From Pterobdella sp. o SKG-2022 (taxonomy: Eukaryota > Annelida > Clitellata > Hirudinida > Piscicolidae), in NCBI GenBank assembly GCA_964035795.1, contig OZ038325.1, forward strand, positions 62,001 through 126,000: 64,000 bases of DNA, in the 5' to 3' direction. Position 1 is the first letter of the stretch, and every line of letters begins with the position of its first letter. The position numbers were made by a program, and so were the translations under genes. Below the pieces are notes generated by a model. The model had not been told where the DNA came from and ran no database searches. It saw nothing but the letters and a program-made list of their open reading frames with translations. Below are positions 13,452 through 32,740 of the stretch, in pieces.

Positions 13452-16400
13452 TCAGTAGAGGTCGGAGAGGTTAATGTCAAGCTCCTCGTAACAATTTGTG
13501 CCGCTGTAACAAGCGTACTTGTTCCCATTTAAGTGATTATAACTTTTATTATTGCTATTATTATTGGTATTGATGTTATTGTTTTGAAGAGTGTTGATGT
13601 AGTAGTTGTCTTGGTGATAATTGTACTGTTGTCGGTAAGCCAAATCTTCATCGTAAAAACTAAATCCACTTTTAAACGAGTGGTTATCTAGCGCTAAATT
13701 GTTTTGGTAAATGTTATAAAAGGTGGGACTGTTAGTAAGATCTTCCTTTTTGAAATATTCGCTTGCTTGTTGTGTGTTGAGTTGAGTGATGTTTGCCTGT
13801 TTTAACTCCGTGAACATTTCTTTCACGTCCCTAAAACTTTGATGCACGCCCTTGTTTGCACGCATTACACCATTCATATTTAAATAACCTATTTTTTCAT
13901 TTGCTTCAGCATCGTTATCATCACCACACTTGTCCACACGACCTTCCACATCACTTCCACCACCCACGCTAACTCTTTTGCTCTCATTCTCAACACCTCC
14001 ATCACCACACCCCTCGCCCCCATTACCTTCACCATAGAAACCAGAATAACCACAATAATCTCCCTGTGAGCATGCGAAGTGTGTCAAGTAGGTAGGTGCA
14101 GTCCATTCTTCATTTAGTAGGGGTGTCCTTCTCTTCTCCTTTTGACGTCTGTTACAGAACCACACTCTGACGACCTCTTTGTCGAGTTGTAAGGAACTCG
14201 CAATTCTGGAAATCTCACAAGCCGTTGGTTTGTTTTGGAGTGTGAAGTGTCGTTCTAAAGACCCTTTAATGGATATCTCAATGCTGGTTCTTTTTTTCCG
14301 TTTTCGGTTGTTGTTGGAAGCAGTGCTGTTGTGATGTTGTGCGTGTTAATGCTTTTTACATTTGTATTTGTTAAGAAAGTTTATAATGATAAATAGAAAA
14401 CAAATAGTTATGTGAGTTTAAAAGTGAAGCAAATTGATGTTTTCTTCTGAGAATCACAAGCGAGTTAGCGACTCTAGATCAATATGTCATCTATCCGCTT
14501 ATGTATGCTACGTCATTAAGCTACGTCACACCCCACCATCCTATTACAACCCATCACCCAATCACACCTCACCACCCCATTACACCGCACCACATCGCCA
14601 CCAACAACCCTCTATCACATTACCAAAAACACTAGAACATCACGCCACACCCACCACGTCTCGCTACCAACACCATCACACCACACTACAGACACCTTTC
14701 GGAGGCACACATGACGCCAACTGACTCGGTAGTATCAGCTGAATACGCACTGTAAGACTCCTCCCATGACGCTGTGTTTCCTAGCAGCCAGCTATCGTTG
14801 CTGCCTACGTCAGTCTGCCTTAACCAATCACAGAGCAAAGGTCGTAGCTTGCACATGTTTTTGAAACTCAGTTGCAGAGCTTCAAAGCGACAAATGGTGG
14901 TTTGAGAAAAAACGTTGCCATAGTGACAGCCCAGAGCTTGACCTACATCGGCTTGTGTGTAACCTAGTTTGATGCGACGTTGCTTGAATTGGCGGGCAAA
15001 ATGCTCCATATCATCTGAGGATGGGGGTTTGGTGGAGAGGGTGGCAGTGGTGGTGAGGGTGGCAGTGGTGGTGAGGGTGGTGAGAGATTTTGAAGAAAGA
15101 TTCACTATAGTTGGATGAGATGTTGTGTGGCTGGAAGTTGAGTGGATGGTTGTGTGGCTAGATGTGTGAGGAGAGTAGGGTGAAAAATAAGGTTTGCCAA
15201 TAGTGGGGTCAGTAGATGGATAGAAGGGAGGTTCTGGAAAGGAATGGATGGATGGATAACATGATGGATATGTAGGTGAGTATATGGATGGGTAGAAGGA
15301 TAGGTTTGAAGAGGAATAATATGAGGTGTTAGTTGGTGGACTTGAAGAAGCTTGCTCAATGGTATGAATGCATGAGAATGACGAGTGCGTGGAAGAATTG
15401 AAGGAAGCAATGGATGAGAAAGATGGATTCAAAGATGACGTAATTGAATATCTGGATAAAAAAGATGGATAAATGGATGAGGAAGGGGGATTGGAGGATG
15501 AGAAGGATAGATGGGTAGATGAAAAGGATGGATGGATGGATGAGAAAGTGGGGTAAAAGGATGGATGGATGGATGAGAAAGTTGGATAAAGGGATGAATC
15601 TTGGCAAGAAGAGGTTTGGAAAAAACATGTGTTGGATATTTTTGATGGTTTGACGACGTCAGAGTAAATATTTTTGTTGCTGAAAGTGTCATTGGTGGAG
15701 AAATAAGCAAAGTTGTGTGTTGTTGTTTGTTTGTGGTGGAAAGTGGAGGGAATGGAAGTCAAAAAATCGAGTGATGTGGTAGAAGATGATGAGATGTTGA
15801 GTAAAGTTGAAGTGGTGTGGTAGGGGGTGAGTGTTGAAGCAGAAAGGTTGAAATATGTTGAAGTCGATAATTTATTATTGATATTGCTGTTTTGGTTGAA
15901 TTGGAATGGCGAATGCTCATTGGACAGAGGTTTGGTGTTGCTATTTATAGCTGAATTAATGTTGTTATGATTTGTGTTATAAATATTATCTTTGGGGGCA
16001 ATATTATTGTTGTTGTTGTTGTTTTTGTTGATAAAACCATCAAAGTTTTGATTTCCACCATTGTTTTTGAGTGACTGGATGTCGTGTTTCGGCGTGGATG
16101 AGGTCTTAGCGTCATTATTCTTACTATTATTTTTATTATTATTATTGTTGTTGTTTTTGTTGTTTATTTGCTCTTTCTTATTAACATATTCACTTTTCAT
16201 TCTAATCATTTCCGCAAGGGTGAAATCTTCACATTTATTTTTTTTGTTATTGACGTCATTAATTTTTTTTTTTTGCTTATCATTTGCAAATTTAATACCT
16301 ATAAAATTGTTGTTATCGTTATCATTTTTAACCGTTTCACTTATGACATCATCGTTAGATTCATTATTTATACTAGTTTCATTTACATTATAAATATTAT

Positions 16401-16666
16401 AATGCAAATTGTTTTTGCTTCGACGATTAATATTTCTTTTATTATTATTATTATTGTTATTATTATTATTATTGTTAATTTTTTTATTATAGTTGTTGTT
16501 AGTTTGGCCTGCAGAAATAGGCTGCGAAGAAGTGATGAGGGAGAGAGAGTTATTAAAGTTATCATTTCTATTGTTTTCAATGAGACTGTTCTTTTTGCTG
16601 ATATTTCTTATATGGTTTGCGCTGTTATTATAAATATTACTATTATTATTATTAGTATTATTATTA

Positions 16667-16733
<67 letters not shown>

Positions 16734-17469
16734 ACAAATATTGACTGATGATTTTCTTGCTAACGTCTTTGACATTATTGTTGTTGTTATCCACAAGAAT
16801 CCTATTATTATTGTTGTTGTTATTGTTGCTGTTGTTGTTTTTGTTATTGTTGTTTTTATTGTTATTTTTGCTGTTGTTGTTGTCGTCGTCGTTGTTGTTG
16901 TTGTTTTTGTTGTTGTTTTTATTGTTGTTGTTATTGGTGTTGTGATGAACCAGGGGAAGAAGTTTAAATCTTCTTTTGAAATATTTTTTGACAATCTTGG
17001 ACTTGCTATTTTTAAACTTCAAAACGCCATTGGTTTTGTTGTTACTCGTGTTGGTTTTACTGTTTTTATTATTGTTATTATTTTTGTTTTTATTGTTGTT
17101 ATTTTTGTTTTTATTGCTGTTATTTTTTTTTTTACTGTTATTTTTGTTATTTTTGCTATTATTATTATTGCTGGATACCTTGTTTCTATTGTCCACGTTG
17201 TTGTTCATGTTGCCCACATTGTTATTTTTACTGCCCACAATGTTGTTCTTGTTGTCCACATTGTTGTTTTTGTTGTACATTGAGGCAGATGTTCCATATT
17301 GCTCTGTAGTATTCATGCAACTTGTTGCATATGTTGTTCTGAAAGTTTTCAATGGAATTGCATATAAAGAAGAAAATGTTGATTTTGAAATTAAGCTTGT
17401 TGTTTTGGTTGTGGGAGATTTGCTGCAGAGTGATGACATCTTGCTTACGTCAACATTTGTCATCGTCAT
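13452..17469 (-). CDS. POU3F: Class III POU homeodomain transcription factor with polyasparagine tracts
   Basis: Two exons, 17469-14696 and 14325-13452, join as GAAAG|GTGTCT to ACAG|CACTG in phase, giving about 1215 residues. The POU-specific domain (about residues 816-885) reads [45 protein letters not shown]. The homeodomain in exon 2 (about 14306-14127) starts [12 protein letters not shown] and ends [17 protein letters not shown]. These match the class III (Brn1/2/4, Oct6) group. The linker is about 45 residues, against under 20 in vertebrates, and an intron falls in it, whereas vertebrate class III genes lack introns. The first 800 residues are low-complexity: asparagine/lysine runs, one tract above 20 Asn, then Ser/Pro/Thr-rich. 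The start is the first Met of the open frame; a TATA box lies about 240 bases upstream. Nuclear DNA-binding factor, neural in other animals. Confidence 0.93.
16640..16736. repeat. (ATT)n coding microsatellite (polyasparagine)
   Basis: A near-pure ATT run on the plus strand, read as AAT (Asn) codons on the minus strand within the POU exon. Weaker asparagine runs continue to about 17280. Confidence 0.9.
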
Positions 17470-17566
17470 AGCAGATCAAGCCATCATGGCGGTTTGGAAG
17501 AATTATCAGCTGGCAACAATATTATCAACTAGTTACGATAGAAAAAATGTTAAAATTAGACATGAG

Positions 17567-17660
17567 CGATAATGGGGGGACACGAGCGATAATGGGGGGA
17601 CACGAGCGATAATGGGGGGACACGAGCGATAATGGGGGGACACGAGCGATAATGGGGGGA
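17567..17660. repeat. 20-bp tandem repeat, 5 copies, in POU 5' leader
   Basis: Five near-identical copies of gataatggggggacacgagc lie between the TATA box and the start codon of the POU gene. Confidence 0.9.
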
Positions 17661-17711
17661 CAAGAACGATATAAAGTTGTACGAGCTGCAAGAAGTTTCA
17701 GTTGCACGGGG

Positions 17712-17724
17712 CTTTATATATACC
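17712..17724 (-). promoter_or_regulatory. TATA box of the POU gene
   Basis: On the minus strand the sequence reads TATATATAAAGCCCC. It lies about 240 bases before the proposed start codon, with no other gene start nearby. Transcription would start near 17685. Confidence 0.6.
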
Positions 17725-18109
17725 TCTGCGTGTAGTCATAATAAGAATAATAAAAATAGCAACAACAATAATAATGATAATAATGATAATAAAAAAAGGT
17801 ATGGAAGAAGCCATATTACTTAGTGGTGTTGACCAGGATGTGTGTTCTTAGTTGATCTTTAATTTTAATTCTATTATTTGGTCCTAGTTTTTTTATTATT
17901 GTTATGTTTATTGTTATTGTTGTTCTTATTATTGTTGTTCTTATTATTGTTATTGTTGTTCTTATTATTGTTATTGTTATTCTTATTATTGTTATTTTTA
18001 AGTCGTGTAGAAGTAGATTCACACGGAGACTTCCGTCGTTTTTTTCTTTTATTTTTTGATAAAATTATTTTTATTCGAATTGTATTTGAATATTTTATAA
18101 ATATGTTAT

Positions 18110-18560
18110 AATAATGTGGTGTGGTGATGTGGTGTGGTGTGGTGTGGTGATGTGGTGATGTGGTGTGGTGTGGTGTGGTGGTGTGGTGATGTGGTGTGGT
18201 GTGGTGGTGTGGTGTGGTGTGGTGATGTGGTGTGGTGATTTATTGTGGTGATGTGGTGTGGTGTGGTGGTGAGGTGTGGTGAGGTGTGGTGAGGTGGTGT
18301 GGTGATGTGGTTTGGTGTGGTGTGGTGTGATGATGTGGTGGTGTGATGTTATGTGGTGATGTGGTGTGGTGATGTGGTGTGGTGGTGTGGAGACGTGGTG
18401 TGGTGATGTGGTGTGGTGATGTGATGTGGTGACGTGGTGTGGTGATGTGGTGTGGTGACGTGGTGTGGTGATGTAGTGTGGTGGTGTGGTGATGTGGTGT
18501 GGTGATGTGATGTGGTGTTGTGGTGGGTAGATGAGAGGTGTGGTGTGGTGGTGGGTGGAT
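18110..18560. repeat. GTGGT/GATGTGGT pentamer-octamer repeat
   Basis: Degenerate runs of gtggt broken by gatgtggt cover 450 bases. The long minus-strand frame of His/Pro/Thr codons comes from the repeat. Confidence 0.9.
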
Positions 18561-18599
18561 GAGTGGTGTGGTAAAGTGGTGTGTGGATGATTGATGTGG

Positions 18600-19420
18600 T
18601 GTGGTGGAGGAGGATGTGGTGGAGGGGGATGTGGTGAGTGGTGTGGTGGAGGGGGATGTGGTGATTACTATGAAAAATACGTGCGAGAAAAATGAGAGAA
18701 GAAGAAAGAAGAAGAAAAAATGGAAGGCAAAGAATGAAGAAAACAAAAAGTGGTCAGTTGATGGTGGGAGTGATGTGGTGTGGTGGAGGGGGATGTGGTG
18801 AGTAGTGTGGTGGAGGAGGATGTGGTGAGTAGTGTGGTGGAGGGGGATGTGGTGAGTGATGTGGTGGAGGGGGATGTGGTGAGTAGTGTGGTGGAGGGGG
18901 ATGTGGTGAGTGGTGTGGTGAGTAGTGTGGTGGAGGGGCATGTGGTGAGTAGTGTGGTGGAGGGGGATGTGGTGAGTAGTGTGGTGGAGGGGGATGTGGT
19001 GAGTAGTGTGGTGGAGGGGGATGTGGTGAGTAGTGTGGTGGAGGGGGATGTGGTGAGTAGTGTGGTGGAGGGGGATGTGGTGTGGTGGAGAGGGATGTGG
19101 TGAGTAGTGTGGTGGAGGGGGATGTGGTGAGTGATGTGGTGGAGGGGGATGTGGTGAGTAGTGTGGTGGAGGGGGATGTGGTGAGTGGTGTGGTGAGTAG
19201 TGTGGTGGAGGGGCATGTGGTGAGTAGTGTGGTGGAGGGGGATGTGGTGAGTAGTGTGGTGGAGGGGGATGTGGTGTGGTGGAGGGGGATGTGGTGTGGT
19301 GGAGGGGGATGTGGTGTGGTGGAGGGGGATGTGGTGTGGTGGAGGGGGATGTGGTGTGGTGGAGGGGGATGTGGTGTGGTGGAGGGGGATGTGGTGTGGT
19401 GGAGGGGGATGTGGGCATGA
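18600..19420. repeat. Minisatellite of ggagggggatgtggt units
   Basis: Units of about 30 bases (ggagggggatgtggtgagtagtgtggt type) lead into a 15-base version at 19256-19415. A non-repeat stretch at 18664-18770 interrupts it. Confidence 0.9.
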
Positions 19421-19690
19421 TTAAGTTTGATTACTACATATTTTAATTTTAATGCTCTAAATGACCTCTAAATAAGAATATTTAATGACCTCAAATCTAA
19501 CAAATGATTGGCTGGCGTATTCATGTTATTTAAATCCTCTTTTGCGATAGGAGCACTTCTCTTGATTGGCAGCCCATTTTCAATACTGATTGGTTTACAA
19601 ACCTTCTGAATAAATTACTGCATGCAGTTTAGAAAAAGAAAGTGATGATTGTTATTCCATTCAAGTTATTTTTAGTGGATAGATTTTTAT
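19421..19690. other. Unique AT-rich spacer
   Basis: No exon or repeat was recognised. Confidence 0.5.
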
Positions 19691-19694
19691 ACTT

Positions 19695-19975
19695 CATCTA
19701 TCCATCCATCCATCCATCCATCCACCCATTCATCCACCCATTCATCCACCCATCCATCCACCCATCATCCACCCATCCATCCATCATCCATCATCCACCC
19801 ATCCATCAATCTCTTTTCACCCATCCATCCATCATCCACCCATCTATTTATCCATCGTTTAAACATCCATCTATCCATCCATCCACCCACCCATCCATCC
19901 ATCCACCCACCCATCCATCCATCCACCCACCCATCCATCCATCCATCCATCCATCCATCTATTCATCCATCCATT
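19695..19975. repeat. ATCC tetranucleotide array
   Basis: Runs of (atcc)n with caccc variants. Confidence 0.9.
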
Positions 19976-20589
19976 TTTTTGATATTTTTTAAAGGATAAT
20001 ATTCGTTTAATCTTTTAGAGATTTTTCATCCAAGTAAGGCCAGCTTTTATTACCCCCAAAAAACTATAAAGTGTTTATCTTTGTAATTGTTGTTGTTGCA
20101 TAAGATGGAATTGAAGTTTAAAATGTTAAAATGTAATAAATTATCGAATTTTGAAATAAATTGCGAAATTATTTTAAATAATATTTTGACATTTTAAACT
20201 GAATTATGTAGTTTTTAAGTATAAAAATCGACTATTCGAGCCGCCATTGTAACTTCGACAAGCCACCTTGGTGCCAAAAAATCCATCTATCCATCCATCT
20301 ACCCATCTATCCATCCACTCATCCATCCATCCATCCATCAAAGCCTTCTCCCCCCCCCCCCCTCTAGTTTCCATTATTCAGTTGGTTTTTCTGGCAAACA
20401 TGGATGCATGAATCTATTTCATGTAATTACATGTTTCATGAATAATAATCCTTCTAAATAAATATTCATAGGGAACCACAAGACAAAAGATGCACACACG
20501 TCATAAACGTCTCATTACGTATGACAATGATATGCACATACTAATGAGCTTTCAAAACTACTACCATCACCCCCTTGTAACTCACTTGA
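19976..20589. other. AT-rich spacer with a short ATCC run
   Basis: A second ATCC run lies at 20280-20340, followed by an 11-base run of C at about 20351. Otherwise nothing recognisable. Confidence 0.5.
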
Positions 20590-20733
20590 TTATGTGCTTC
20601 TTGCCATGTTGGCTGGAAAAGAAATTGAGTTGAGATATTTCTGAGGGTCTGCATCAGTATCATAAAAATCATTACAATTCCCTTTATCTTCATCCTCCTC
20701 AGATGCCCTTAGGCTCTTAAAAGCACATCCGTG
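20590..20733 (-). CDS. Candidate terminal exon of an unknown gene
   Basis: After a good acceptor (TCAACAG) the minus strand reads 47 codons to a TAA: HGCAFKSLRASEEDEDKG, then FYDTDADPQKYLN. It is not repeat-derived and has the mixed composition of real protein. The acceptor fits phase 0. Earlier exons were not found among the repeats between 20.7 and 22.5 kb. It could be an alternative 3' end of the multi-exon gene at 22.9-30.4 kb, whose exons mostly join in phase 1, or a separate gene. Confidence 0.4.
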   Translation of the reverse strand, partial: HGCAFKSLRASEEDEDKGNCNDFYDTDADPQKYLNSISFPANMARST

Positions 20734-20759
20734 CTGTTGAATTAGAACTTAACTTTTAA

Positions 20760-21275
20760 TTCTTTCGATGAAGTCGATGAATGGTGGGTGGATGGATGGG
20801 TGAGTGGATGGAAGGATGGATGGGTAGTGGGGGGATGGTGGGCGGATGAATGAGTGGGAAGAAGAATGGATGGGTGGTGGGTGAATGGGTGGGTGGATGG
20901 ATGGATAGGTGGTAGGTAGATGGATGGGTGATGGGTGGATGGATAGGTGTGTGGGTGGAAGGATAGATGGGTGTTGGGCGCATGGATGAATGGGTGGATG
21001 GATGGATGAATAGATAGATGGATGGGTGGGTAGGTAGGTGGACGGATGGATAGATGGATGGGTGGGTAGGTTAATGGATAGATGGGTGGGTAGGTGGATG
21101 GATAGATGGGTGGGTAGGTGGATGGATAAATGGGTGAGTAGGTGGATGGATAGATGGGTGGGTAGGTGGATGGATAGATGGGTGGGTAGGTGGATGGATA
21201 GATGGGTGGGTAGGTGGATGGATAGATGGGTGGGTAGGTGGATGGATAGATGGGTGGGTAGGTGGATGACAGACA
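20760..21275. repeat. GGAT/GGGT tetranucleotide array
   Basis: Degenerate ggat and gggt units. The right half settles into a 28-base unit (gatggatagatgggtgggtaggtg type). Confidence 0.9.
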
Positions 21276-21359
21276 AATGAATCGATGAAACAATGTTTTG
21301 TGCACCTGCCTCTGAAACTTCAACGCTTATTTCCACTCTTCCTTTACATTTTTTTTTAT

Positions 21360-21406
21360 TTACCATCATCATCATCATCAGCATCATCATCATCATCATC
21401 ATCATA
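21360..21406. repeat. (CAT)n run
   Basis: Short run of catcat beside a 35-base candidate exon (about 21305-21340, minus) that I could not join to anything. Confidence 0.6.
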
Positions 21407-21469
21407 ACATTAATTAGCAAAAATATGCTTGGACCAGCGGAGTCAAATTGTGCGCATATCATTATAATA

Positions 21470-21790
21470 TCATCTATCCATCCATCCATCCATCCATCCA
21501 TCCATCCATCCATCCATCCATCCATCCATCAATTCATTCATCCATCCATCCACTTAATCTTCCATCCATCTATCCCTCCACCCATCCATCCATCAATTCA
21601 TTCATCTACTTGCTCTTCCATCCATCCATCTATCCATTCATTCAACCATCTACTCATCCATCCATCCATTCATACATCTACCCATCCAACCATCCATCCA
21701 TCAATTCATTCATTCATTCATCCACTCGATCTTTCATCTATCTTCCCATCCATCCATCCATCAGTCTACCCATCCATCCATCCACAATCT
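21470..21790. repeat. ATCC tetranucleotide array
   Basis: Starts with a pure run of about 55 bases and then degenerates. It lies opposite in sense to the GGAT arrays on either side. Confidence 0.9.
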
Positions 21791-22054
21791 CAATATATTC
21801 TTTCACTCTTGCACGTGAACGGATTAATTAGCATAAATAATCGAACCATCACGCCCATAAAAAGAAATACATAAATGCACATGCACACACACTCTACAAA
21901 CTCACACACACGCACATACATAAACACACATCCTGGAAGCTAATTTACAAGCACACACAAATACACGCACAAGCACAAACTCCCACACTAATGCATACCC
22001 AAAATGTACTGAACATCCTTTGACGATGAAAATGAAGATGATGCGGATAAATGA

Positions 22055-22490
22055 GAGATGTATGGATGGGTAGATGGATGGATGGTTAGATGGATCGATG
22101 AGTAGATGGATCGATGGGTAGATGGATTGATGGGTAGATGGATGGATGGGTAGATGGATGGATGGGTAGATGGATGGATGGGTAGATGGATGGATGGGTA
22201 GATGGATCGATGGGTAGATGGATTGATGGGTAGATGGATGGATGGGTAGATGGATGGATGGGTAGATGGATGGATGGGTAGATGGATGGATGAGTAGATA
22301 GATGGATGGATGGGTAGATGGATGGATGGGTAGATGGATGGATGAGTAGATGGATGGATAGATAGATGGATGGATGGATGGGTAGATGGATTGATAGGTA
22401 AATGGATGGATGGGTAGATGGATTGATGGGTAGATGGATTGATGGGTAGATGGATGGATAAATGGGTAAATGGATAAACGAATGATGGGT
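22055..22490. repeat. 12-bp gatggatgggta array
   Basis: About 35 copies of a 12-base unit with a few point variants. Confidence 0.9.
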
Positions 22491-22517
22491 TTTAGATGGA
22501 TTTTTAAATATAGAAAC

Positions 22518-22631
22518 ATTCATAGAATGCAGGAATCTTGATGTTGCTGAATGAGTTGTTGTTGCCGGTGTGCTCAAGTATAACATACAATCCATATCCA
22601 TCAAATGAACACGTTTTATCCAACAAATAAT
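22518..22631 (-). CDS. Candidate internal exon, class 1-1, unknown gene
   Basis: 114 bases reading [20 protein letters not shown] then NIKIPAFYE, between AAAG| and |GTTTCT on the minus strand, with phase 1 at both ends. Same phase class and secreted-like style as the neighbouring multi-exon gene. A phase-1 donor (CACGACA|GTAAAT) inside that gene's last exon would join it in frame, giving an alternative 3' end. Its 5' part overlaps an 18-base tandem repeat, which weakens the call. Confidence 0.4.
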
Positions 22632-22770
22632 CTTTATCCAACAATTAATCTTTATCCAACAAGTAATCTTTATCCAACAAGTGATCTTTATCCAACAAGT
22701 AATCTTTACCCAACAAGTAATCTTTATCCAACAATTAATTTTTTTCAACAAATAGTTTTTTTCAACAAAT
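22605..22770. repeat. 18-bp tandem repeat
   Basis: Units of atccaacaagtaatcttt. Minus-strand reading gives a DKDYLL period, stopped by one TAA. Confidence 0.85.
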
Positions 22771-22870
22771 AGTTTTATTCAACAATCCCAATCAAATACG
22801 GCCAAAAAGCATCATAAACTGCAAAAAAACAACAGAATCGGTTTTCTCCCTTCATCACTTGATTTTTTTT

Positions 22871-30385
<7,515 letters not shown>

Positions 30386-30429
30386 CTGTGGGGTTGTCAT
30401 ACTAGTCTAATACACAGACAAACAAATAC

Positions 30430-30792
30430 ACACACACTTCTTGTGCATGCATCCACCGTAAGGCAGGTGCACTAAAATGCAGAAAGTATTTGGTGTGGTG
30501 TTCTTCTTTTGACTTGCCAGTGATCAGCTAGGCGATGTTTCTTTTTTGTAGAATTTTCACTTTTAACCGCTTAACCGCCATTTTTGTTTATATCGAATTT
30601 GCGAATTAAAACTTGGTTTTTTCGAAATTTTATTTTTTATTATGTTTGAAATATTTATTTAACTAATTGGAATTTTTTGAGTTAGTCCGGTATTATAAGT
30701 TTGACTTTTTATTTATCCGAAATGAGATTTTTCGAAATAAATTAGTACAACTTCAAAATTGTGAACACTTTTTATCCGTACTTACGCGCACT

Positions 30793-30824
<32 letters not shown>

Positions 30825-31040
30825 CTTCTTCTACTGCGTTTGTCCACCGTCAGGCAGAGAATGTTTTCTTATTGTGGAACTTTTCTTCTGGTGATTGGGC
30901 AGGCCTTGACGTTTGTAGTGTCGTCCGCAATGTTGGCATGCAATGGTCAGGTTTGCCTGTGTAGAATGTTTCTGTCCAACATGGTTCGTGAGTCCTGCTT
31001 TGTTTGCTGATATTTTGTTGCATCCAGGAGACGAGCAAAG
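30430..31040. repeat. Dispersed repeat copies next to a dead non-LTR element
   Basis: Two stretches carry the word ttctactg.gtttgtccacc.tcaggcag after CA repeats (30430-30480 and 30790-30905). The same family is found at 44410-44560. Between them lies AT-rich sequence without exons. Confidence 0.6.
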
Positions 31041-32191
31041 CAGTTCACCATTTGATACGATATAATTGTTGTTTTTATCAACATCACTTGAGTTTTGTTC
31101 TCTTACATGATCTCTTTTTACTTTCTGCTTGTTCTTCTTTAAGGTTCAGATCCAAAGTACGATTAACTATACATTTTCTCCATTCATTTCTAACCTTCGC
31201 TTTGCACCGCCAATCATCAACCATATTAATATCTTTTAAATCATTACTCACCACTTCAACCCACCTTTGGTTCTGGCCCCCTTGACACCTTTTACCACCA
31301 CTTATTCTGCTAACCAGCAACTTTTTTGGAACCCGTTCTTCACACATTTTTTCAACATGACCTAACCATCGCAGTCTTCTCTGTTGTAAGATGCAGTCGA
31401 CTCTTTCCATTTCGGCCGTATCCCTTATCTTCGTGCATTTTATTTTATCTTTTAGAGTGAAACCACAAATAGTTCGCACACATTTATTGATGAAGATTTG
31501 GAGTCGTTGTACTTGGTGTGAAAGAGGTGCACATGACTCGCTTCCGTAAAAGAGAACTGGCAAAACGGTTGCTTTAAGGAGCCTCATCTTGGTCTTCCTG
31601 TTTATTTTATCTTGACGCCAAACGAGTTTGTACATACTTCTGAAAGCTATTTAAGCTTTGTTGATTTGCACATCAATCTTTTCCTCCAGAGAGCAGTTGT
31701 TTCAAAGTCAGCTTCTGGAGATATAGTCATTATTTTTGATTTTTGGGTATTAATTTTTAATCCGAAATGGCTTAACTCTTCATTGATGGACACTTTTAAT
31801 ACACTCTTATTACTATTCATCAATACTGCATCATCAGCATTAGAATTGGAATCCTTTCCTCCTTATCAAACTTGTGGCGACTATTACAAACCAGGGGAGC
31901 CTTGAGGTTTTATTTAAATTCAACTCCAGAATTGTAAGCCTCTTTTAACTCATTACGCAGAATTATATCCTTACCTTTTTGGTTACTAACCAATTTAGTT
32001 TCAGGACCCGAATAAACAATTAGTGCATCTTCAACCTCTAAAGAACCACACCCACACCATTGAACTTCTGAAACTGCCGATATTTCCTCCATTTTCATTG
32101 TGACTATCACATTCAGCAGCGGCATACTAAACTTCGCAGAGTTTCCTAAAGTTTTGACGTTCCAAGCACCAATGTCCAACTTTAAAACCAT
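30870..32191 (-). mobile_element. Internally deleted non-LTR retrotransposon
   Basis: Reading the minus strand from 32191: the start of an AP-type endonuclease (DIGAWNVKTLGN, ISAVSEVQWCG), then loss of most of the element, then the reverse-transcriptase C-terminus at 31635-31084 (VLPVLFYGSESCAPL, QQRRLRWLGHVEKM). A final HCGRHY-like knuckle in another frame sits near 30940. No catalytic core remains. It differs in sequence from the element at 38.8-41.8 kb, so it is another family. Confidence 0.85.
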
Positions 32192-32525
32192 TCTTAAAAA
32201 ACCAAGGATAAAGATGTGTGTTGCAAACTAATCTGACAGGTTATCAGCTTTGTAAAAGTCTTAAAAAAATTTTTCACAGCTTTTTTCAGTAGATTTGAGT
32301 TGGATCGTTGAAATAGTTTGTCATTTGTGACCATCGCACAACTTCGTTCAAAAAAAGTTCCACTTTTCTTCTACTGCGCGCATGAACGTTCAAATTCCAA
32401 AATGCTTCGAAAATTACTTTTTCTTCAGACAACCAAAAAATTTCAAGTATATATTGAATTTAAATTATGAATTTTACACAAAAATCAATCTTTTCCAAAC
32501 TTTTATTTATCCTTTAGTCTCTTTC

Positions 32526-32725
32526 NNNNNNNNNNNNNNNNNNNNNNNNNNNNNNNNNNNNNNNNNNNNNNNNNNNNNNNNNNNNNNNNNNNNNNNNNNN
32601 NNNNNNNNNNNNNNNNNNNNNNNNNNNNNNNNNNNNNNNNNNNNNNNNNNNNNNNNNNNNNNNNNNNNNNNNNNNNNNNNNNNNNNNNNNNNNNNNNNNN
32701 NNNNNNNNNNNNNNNNNNNNNNNNN
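32526..32725. other. Assembly gap (200 N)
   Basis: A run of 200 n. It falls just 3' of the last exon seen of the glycosyltransferase-like gene and is bounded by CA repeats on the right. Confidence 1.
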
Positions 32726-32740
32726 CACACATTCACACAC

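Noticed and set aside
16168..17283. 371-codon plus-strand hydrophobic frame
   Set aside because: Antisense of the Asn/Lys codons of the POU exon; ATT/GTT reads as Ile/Val.
18240..19418. His/Pro/Thr-rich minus-strand frames
   Set aside because: Shadows of the GTGGT and ggagggggatgtggt repeats.
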